A stretch of DNA of 10,636 nt, from positions 1 through 10,636 of the forward strand of contig SVUD01000050.1 of NCBI GenBank assembly GCA_015063445.1, in the 5' to 3' direction. The stretch comes from Oscillospiraceae bacterium (GTDB lineage: Bacteria > Bacillota_A > Clostridia > Oscillospirales > CAG-272). A program made the translations under genes and the position numbers. The stretch's first letter is position 1; every line of letters begins with the position of its first letter. The notes below the pieces were generated by a model, which saw only the letters and a program-made list of their open reading frames with translations, ran no database searches and was not told where the DNA came from. Shown here piece after piece: positions 6,418-10,636 of the stretch.

Positions 6418-9123
6418 ATGAACATCGGTCTTATTTTATCGGCAGTATTCTTCGTAATACTCGCCCTTGCAGCTCTCGTCGGCTACCGTAAGGGCAAAAA
6501 GTTCGTTTGGCAGTATACCCTCACCAAGCTTCTTATCAACGTAATTGCGGTGATAATCGCAATTCCCGTAACCAAGCTCGTGGCAAGGCTTATAATTAAC
6601 TTAATTTTGGGTAACGGCGACGTTATCGCGAGTCTCAGCTCCGCGACCGAAATAGTCAAAGCTCTCGGCGCTATGGTATTAGGCTTGTTTATCTTCTTCT
6701 TCGTTCGCCTTATAATCAAATTCGTACTCAAATTCTTCGTTCCCGCGCTCAGCGAATTGCTTATCTCTCTGACGTCACGTCGTGAGAAGGACTCGGCTCC
6801 CGAATACACGGCAGACGAGTTCACGGGCGACGGTGATACGGCTGATAGCTCGGTGGTTATCGCAGAAGAAAAGCCTAAGAAAAGCAGAGGCTCGAAAAAG
6901 GGCGCTCGCTACTCGGAAAGACCTCAGCTCGCAAGCATACTTATCGGTGTGTTCGGCTGTATATTCGGCGTTGCGGTCCTCTTCGCTCCCTTCACGGGAA
7001 TGATAGGGCTCGTTGACGATTCCCTCTCGGCAATAGATATCTCGTCTATTGAGGGTATGGAGGAAAACGAGGAGGCACTTGAAATATACGATATGGTCAA
7101 GGGCATCACCTCTAACGCCTCGGTTAAGGTTTGCAACGCCATCGGCGGCAAGCTCATATTCAACGGTCTTACCACCTATAAGGTAGCCGGCGAAAAAATC
7201 AAGCTTGCAAACGAGGCAGAGCTTGTTTCCACCATCGGAAGCTCCTCTATAACTCTTATGAATGACAAGGCTGAAAAGGAAGCCAAGAAAAGCTCCGTTG
7301 ACGATATTCTCAACGCCTTTGATAAATCCTCTATAATTCCCATCGTTCTCTCCGACGTTGTTAATCAGGCGGCAGAAGCATTTGACAGGGGCGAGTCCTT
7401 TATGGGCGTTGAATCCCCTCTCGCAAAGGGCGAGCAGAACGAAGCCGAGAAGGCGGGCATCGGTGAAAAGCTTCTTCCCGAGCTTGTTAACGCATTCAAG
7501 GGCTGCACTCCCGACAGCATTAAAAAGGATATAAGAACTATCGGAAGCTTCGCAATTATTCTTATCGACCACGATGCGATAAACACCGTTTCGAAGGATC
7601 CCGCAAAGCTTCTTTCCGAGGACGCTCTCGTTGAAGAGCTTCTCGCGGCGTTCTTCGAAAACGACCGTCTCAGCTCTCTTGTTTCGACCTTTGTTGAAAT
7701 AGGAATCGATATGCTCTACGAAACTCTCGGAATCGCGGACGACCTTTCGAAGCCCTACGGAAATCTTCAGGACGACCTCTCCTCTATAAGAAACCGTATA
7801 GACGGCAGCATCGTAACCCCCACGTCCACCGCGGTCGAGGGCGGCGAGACCTCAGCGCTCACGAGTGACGAGGAGATTAAAAAGGCTGTACGCAAGACCT
7901 TCAACGCTTACGGTATAGACATTACCGACGAGGGCGTTGCCGAGGTAACCGCAACTCTTAAGAAAGCGACCTCGTCCGTAAACGACGCTCTCAAAAACGT
8001 AAAGATCAACTCCAAGGACGCCGATGACGGCAAAAAAACCGTTGACCTCACGACTCTTGAATCCTTCGAGGAGCATTCGCTTCTCCTTACCAAAAAGGAC
8101 GTTAAGATAACCCACGTCACCTCGATAGCCGATCCCAAAAAGGAAGCTAAAAGCATCGCGACCGCTCTTGGCGCGATAGCAAAGCTCTCCGATAAGGTTG
8201 GCGGAGAGGAATCAAACGTAACCGCTATTCTCAGCACGGCGGGCGAGCTTCTCGATAACCTCGCGGGCACGGAAATCATCGGCAAGGAAACCGTTGACAA
8301 GCTCGTTGTGGTTATGTTCCAGTCCGAAAAGGCAACCGAGGTATTCTCGGGCAACGTTGTTGCGGTTACAAACGCCGTTAACTCTATGATAAGCAATAAC
8401 AACAGCGGTAACGGTGAGGGCGGCTACAAGGACGCTATGGACAATATCGCGGGTATGGTAGATACCATGACGAGCATTTCCGACTCCGAGGACCCCAAGG
8501 CTCTCGTTGAAAGCCTTACCGAAACGCTCAAGGGAATGAGTCCCGAAACCGCAGAGGCTACCAAGCACCTTATGGGTAACCCCGAATTCGTTGAAAAGCT
8601 CGGCGTCGGCGCTGAAAGCTCCGAGGGCGTTGCGGACCTTATTTCGAACCTCTTCGACACTATCGCTAACGCAAGAAAGTCCGAAGGACTCGGACTTACC
8701 GAGGACGAATACAAGGCTGAAACCGAGTCTATCGCAAATCTTCTTGAAACCACCATCAATATGTCCGAGAGCAATGATGAGCCCAAGGAAGATGAAATAA
8801 AGAAGTACTACACTCAGGCTCTTGACTCAAAGATACTTACTCATACGATTACGGGCACCGTTTTGGATATGAACGGCAACGTTATCGAGGCTAAGCTCGA
8901 TCCCCTTAACCTTAAGGTTGAATTCACCGACAATGAGGACAAGGAGAGCTTCGTAGCCGAGCTTAACGAGCAGCTTGCACAAAGGATTGCCGAAATCGAG
9001 GCTGACGCTACCATAGCTGACAAGGCAGAGGCTAAGAAGAACGCGGCAGAGCTTGCCGTTGCGGTTGCGGCGTTCGCCGGTCTTAAGACCGCGGTAAACG
9101 GTAACGCTATCGTACTTAGATAA
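6418..9123 (+). CDS. large membrane protein, CvpA-like N-terminal region and long predicted extracellular helical domain, function unknown
   Basis: The product has 901 residues. The ATG at 6418 is preceded by TTGGAGG; an in-frame TTG at 6406 lies on that ribosome site and was not used. Four hydrophobic segments are visible: about 4-22, 38-64, 82-108 and 171-199. GYRKGKK after the first, and an insert at about 120-168 ending in a basic cluster (KPKKSRGSKKGAR), set a topology with N-terminus out and residues after about 200 outside. The first segments followed by GYRKG resemble the CvpA membrane family; this is a weak, unsearched resemblance. The outer 700 residues are acidic, rich in Ala, Glu, Asp, Lys, Ser and Thr, almost without cysteine, and look mainly helical. 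There is no LPXTG sorting signal, catalytic motif or obvious internal repeat. The perfect promoter and very regular codon use suggest strong expression. It is not part of the rhamnose operon. A role in envelope organisation or secretion is only a guess. Confidence 0.88.
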   Translation: MNIGLILSAVFFVILALAALVGYRKGKKFVWQYTLTKLLINVIAVIIAIPVTKLVARLIINLILGNGDVIASLSSATEIVKALGAMVLGLFIFFFVRLIIKFVLKFFVPALSELLISLTSRREKDSAPEYTADEFTGDGDTADSSVVIAEEKPKKSRGSKKGARYSERPQLASILIGVFGCIFGVAVLFAPFTGMIGLVDDSLSAIDISSIEGMEENEEALEIYDMVKGITSNASVKVCNAIGGKLIFNGLTTYKVAGEKIKLANEAELVSTIGSSSITLMNDKAEKEAKKSSVDDILNAFDKSSIIPIVLSDVVNQAAEAFDRGESFMGVESPLAKGEQNEAEKAGIGEKLLPELVNAFKGCTPDSIKKDIRTIGSFAIILIDHDAINTVSKDPAKLLSEDALVEELLAAFFENDRLSSLVSTFVEIGIDMLYETLGIADDLSKPYGNLQDDLSSIRNRIDGSIVTPTSTAVEGGETSALTSDEEIKKAVRKTFNAYGIDITDEGVAEVTATLKKATSSVNDALKNVKINSKDADDGKKTVDLTTLESFEEHSLLLTKKDVKITHVTSIADPKKEAKSIATALGAIAKLSDKVGGEESNVTAILSTAGELLDNLAGTEIIGKETVDKLVVVMFQSEKATEVFSGNVVAVTNAVNSMISNNNSGNGEGGYKDAMDNIAGMVDTMTSISDSEDPKALVESLTETLKGMSPETAEATKHLMGNPEFVEKLGVGAESSEGVADLISNLFDTIANARKSEGLGLTEDEYKAETESIANLLETTINMSESNDEPKEDEIKKYYTQALDSKILTHTITGTVLDMNGNVIEAKLDPLNLKVEFTDNEDKESFVAELNEQLAQRIAEIEADATIADKAEAKKNAAELAVAVAAFAGLKTAVNGNAIVLR

Positions 9124-9314
9124 ACTACGATACCCGCACGGGCAAACTATTGCAGCTATGATTGCCATTTGGGTAAATTATGAGTTATGATGTACTTCGC
9201 CCAAGTTGCAGTTAAAAATGAGGCAATCGCATCGTCGCCTTTGCCCCATCGAAGCCGTAACGTTTGCATAACAAACCCATAAATGTAAATAAAAGTGAGC
9301 TTTATAGCTCCAAA
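9124..9314. other. unexplained non-coding block after the membrane protein gene
   Basis: About 190 bases follow the stop at 9121-9123. All frames are short or interrupted. No ribosome site, promoter or RNA gene was recognised. Only weak local hairpins are present, for example GAGCT/AGCTC near 9297-9310. Base composition is higher in GC than the AT-rich DNA after 9387, so it may be a remnant of coding sequence or a dispersed intergenic repeat. This cannot be settled from one window. Confidence 0.4.
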
Positions 9315-9386
9315 TTAAAAAACGACAGAAGAGAAAGCATTTCGGATATTGAAGCAAACTGATTTGTTTCTTCTGTCGTTTTTTAA
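9315..9386. terminator. strong symmetric terminator with internal hairpins
   Basis: Arms 9315-9332 and 9369-9386 pair perfectly over 18 bases, with six A at the base of the left arm and six T at the base of the right, so it can stop transcription from either side. The 36-base loop holds two small hairpins, GAAA/TTTC (9333-9343) and CAAA/TTTG (9355-9366), giving a three-way, cloverleaf-like shape. It is the likely terminator of the membrane protein gene, 191 bases after its stop. Confidence 0.85.
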
Positions 9387-9505
9387 TTCTTAGTTTTAAA
9401 ATTTTCAGGTCTAAAAGCAAAGCTTTTTCTGATTCTTATTAAGGCTTTTTGTTACTTATCTTCTCACAGTCGATAGCGCCAAGCTTGATTAAAATGCGCG
9501 TTTTT

Positions 9506-9584
9506 ACACTTTTCAATATATTTTCAAAACATTTTTAAACACTTTTCAATATATTTACGATATATTATTTTACACTTTTCAATA
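9506..9584. repeat. three direct repeats with an exact 33-bp period
   Basis: ACACTTTTCAATA occurs at 9506-9518, 9539-9551 and 9572-9584, each copy 33 bases after the previous one. The first two copies are identical over 18 bases (9506-9523 and 9539-9556); the rest of each unit diverges. The array lies in AT-rich DNA between the two strong terminators. The region 9387-9505 before it holds only a small hairpin (9413-9427, AAAAGC/GCTTTT). On the minus strand the copies share one reading frame (each reads LKSV), but stop codons separate them and no start codon is present. Confidence 0.8.
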
Positions 9585-9599
9585 ATTATTCATCGATAA

Positions 9600-9650
9600 A
9601 AAACACGGGGTAGAAATTGCAACTCATACTGCAGTTCTGCCCCGTGTTTT
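9600..9650. terminator. symmetric terminator downstream of the beta-helix surface protein gene
   Basis: Arms 9600-9615 and 9635-9650 pair over 16 positions with one G/T pair (9611/9639), enclosing a 19-base loop. The core CACGGGG/CCCCGTG is GC-rich. Six A precede the left core and TTTTATTTTTT follows the right one, so both strands read as intrinsic terminators. It most likely ends the leftward gene whose stop is at 9722, and it also blocks rightward read-through. Confidence 0.85.
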
Positions 9651-9661
9651 ATTTTTTCTTG

Positions 9662-9687
9662 TTCACCTACTATAGTGAATTATAGTA
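9662..9687. repeat. compound palindrome just past the surface protein stop
   Basis: TACTATA (9668-9674) and TATAGTA (9681-9687) form a 7-bp inverted repeat. An overlapping pair, TTCAC (9662-9666) with GTGAA (9675-9679), competes with it. The minus strand also contains TATAAT (plus 9679-9684), but no good -35 box lies 16-18 bases away. Its role is unknown. Confidence 0.45.
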
Positions 9688-9721
9688 AATGGGATACCGA
9701 AACTTTTTTGGACCCGATTGA

Positions 9722-10636
9722 TCAGTTCCAAGTACCGCTCCATCCATCAATAGCAACGTTTGCTTTTCCGCTTTCGTTACTGTTGCCGAACGTATTTCCT
9801 TGAATGATAATTTTCTTGTTATTATTACTCATAATATCTGCAACTATATTTCCGCGAATAGCTGCGCCGTCATAATCGCCATTATTCCAATCTACAAAAT
9901 TGCAGCCCTTAACCGTCAAATTATAATAAGTAGCTACGTTGTTATTTACATCCGGAACGTAACCGAAGGAACAACCTATACCGTGCTTGGAGGATTTTTC
10001 AAAGGTGCAGCCTTCAAAGGTGATGCTATCTGCGCTGTAATTGCCACCTATATATACGTTATAGCCTTTATCGTCGTTAGTATATGTATGAGTGTCATAA
10101 GCGGTAAACGTGCAGTTCTTAAATACGTAACTAACGTCAGGAGAAATAGCGCCAATATACAGACCGTAATCGGCATAGTGCATATTCAGTGAAGCGTTAT
10201 CCGGATTTCCGTTGCCGTCATTAAGGTAGATCACGCAATCTTCAAGAGTAATCGTTCCCGAGGCGGAGGGATTATTAGTGTAAAGGGTAAGACCGTTCTG
10301 GAAGGTTACACCCTTAATGGTAATATCAGCATTACCCGCAAGACACACCTCTTGATATTCAGCCGCATAGGTATATCCGCCGCCATCAACTACCGTGTCG
10401 GTATGAACCGCATCAAGCTGATGCCAAGGCTGAGCTTCTTCCTGTACCTCTTCGTCATATACTGCCTTGTTGTCGTAGGTGTTACCGAAGGAATCGCTCT
10501 CAGAAGCAAGCTGTGTAGCAAGAACCGAGAGGCTGAAGTTTACCTGACCGTCCTGGTAGTCGTTGCCTGCGTTCTCGTCCATATGGATAGCGAGAGCGAA
10601 GTAATGAATTGCGCCAACCGCAAGAGATACGTCACC
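9722..10636 (-). CDS. C-terminal part of a SipW/TasA-like surface protein with a right-handed beta-helix (5' end outside window)
   Basis: The minus frame is open from the window edge to TGA at 9724-9722, giving 304 residues without a true start. An in-frame ATG at 10582 is internal: the 18 codons before it stay open and fit the domain. The first 55 or so visible residues (GDVSLAVGAIHYFALAIHMDE, AGNDYQDGQVNFSLSVLATQ, ESDSFGNTYD) follow the pattern of clostridial proteins with SipW-dependent-type signal peptides, the TasA/camelysin group of secreted fibre or matrix proteins. From about residue 75 on, repeated beta-strand turns carry an N/GCTF-type motif: DCVIY, NCTF, GCTF, GCNF and GNTF. These are typical of parallel beta-helix rungs as in pectate lyase-like folds. 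No catalytic residues could be assigned, and no LPXTG or membrane anchor is seen before the stop. A secreted surface or matrix protein is likely; a carbohydrate-active enzyme is possible. Confidence 0.8.
   Translation of the reverse strand, partial: GDVSLAVGAIHYFALAIHMDENAGNDYQDGQVNFSLSVLATQLASESDSFGNTYDNKAVYDEEVQEEAQPWHQLDAVHTDTVVDGGGYTYAAEYQEVCLAGNADITIKGVTFQNGLTLYTNNPSASGTITLEDCVIYLNDGNGNPDNASLNMHYADYGLYIGAISPDVSYVFKNCTFTAYDTHTYTNDDKGYNVYIGGNYSADSITFEGCTFEKSSKHGIGCSFGYVPDVNNNVATYYNLTVKGCNFVDWNNGDYDGAAIRGNIVADIMSNNNKKIIIQGNTFGNSNESGKANVAIDGWSGTWN

Noticed and set aside
6775..7572. 265-codon minus-strand open frame inside the membrane protein gene
   Set aside because: It lies antisense to a gene with a strong promoter, ribosome site and clear membrane segments. 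It has no ribosome site or recognisable domains, and long antisense frames are expected with this codon bias.
9178..9420. 80-codon minus-strand open frame in the convergent intergenic region
   Set aside because: It runs through both arms of the 9315-9386 terminator and has no ribosome site.
9439..9536. Minus-strand open stretch reading ...NILKSVKTRILIKLGAIDC...
   Set aside because: It looks somewhat protein-like and ends in two stops, but it has no start codon and is cut by a stop upstream. Kept only as a possible remnant in the 33-bp repeat finding.

Overview
The window looks like chromosomal DNA from an anaerobic member of the Bacillota, most likely an uncultured gut-type Clostridia. This is inferred from sigma-A type promoters with TGn extensions, purine-rich AGGAG ribosome sites, AT-rich gene borders around coding DNA of moderate GC, and proteins typical of that class: a WapA/Rhs-like wall protein, a SipW/TasA-like surface protein and a cupin-AraC regulator. 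No rRNA, tRNA, CRISPR array, transposase or phage gene was seen.

Layout. Positions 1-1183 (minus) hold the first 394 residues of a very long secreted protein that leaves the window at base 1. It has a signal peptide, an Rhs/WapA-type N-terminal region and the start of a DNRLRE-like domain. Its promoter and a leader with hairpins lie at 1184-1342. A large hairpin terminator at 1527-1601 ends the rhamnose operon. The operon, rhaB-rhaA-rhaD (5181 down to 1723, minus), encodes L-rhamnulokinase, L-rhamnose isomerase and L-rhamnulose-1-phosphate aldolase. A cupin-AraC regulator (5356-6321, plus) is divergent from it, and both promoters sit in the short gap between them. Positions 6418-9123 (plus) encode a 901-residue membrane protein from a near-perfect promoter: four predicted membrane segments, then about 700 residues predicted to lie outside. 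Positions 9124-9721 are a convergent intergenic region with two strong symmetric terminators, three direct repeats at an exact 33-bp period between them, and a small palindrome. Positions 9722-10636 (minus) are the C-terminal 304 residues of a surface protein with a TasA-like segment followed by a right-handed beta-helix.

How it works together. RhaA isomerises L-rhamnose to L-rhamnulose, RhaB phosphorylates it, and RhaD cleaves the product to DHAP and L-lactaldehyde. The divergent regulator probably senses rhamnose or a related compound. No transporter, mutarotase or lactaldehyde reductase is present here, so these must be elsewhere. The enzymes keep their known catalytic residues, but RhaB stops about 50 residues earlier than its well-known relatives. 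The flanking genes form a surface-protein neighbourhood with no obvious functional link to rhamnose use.
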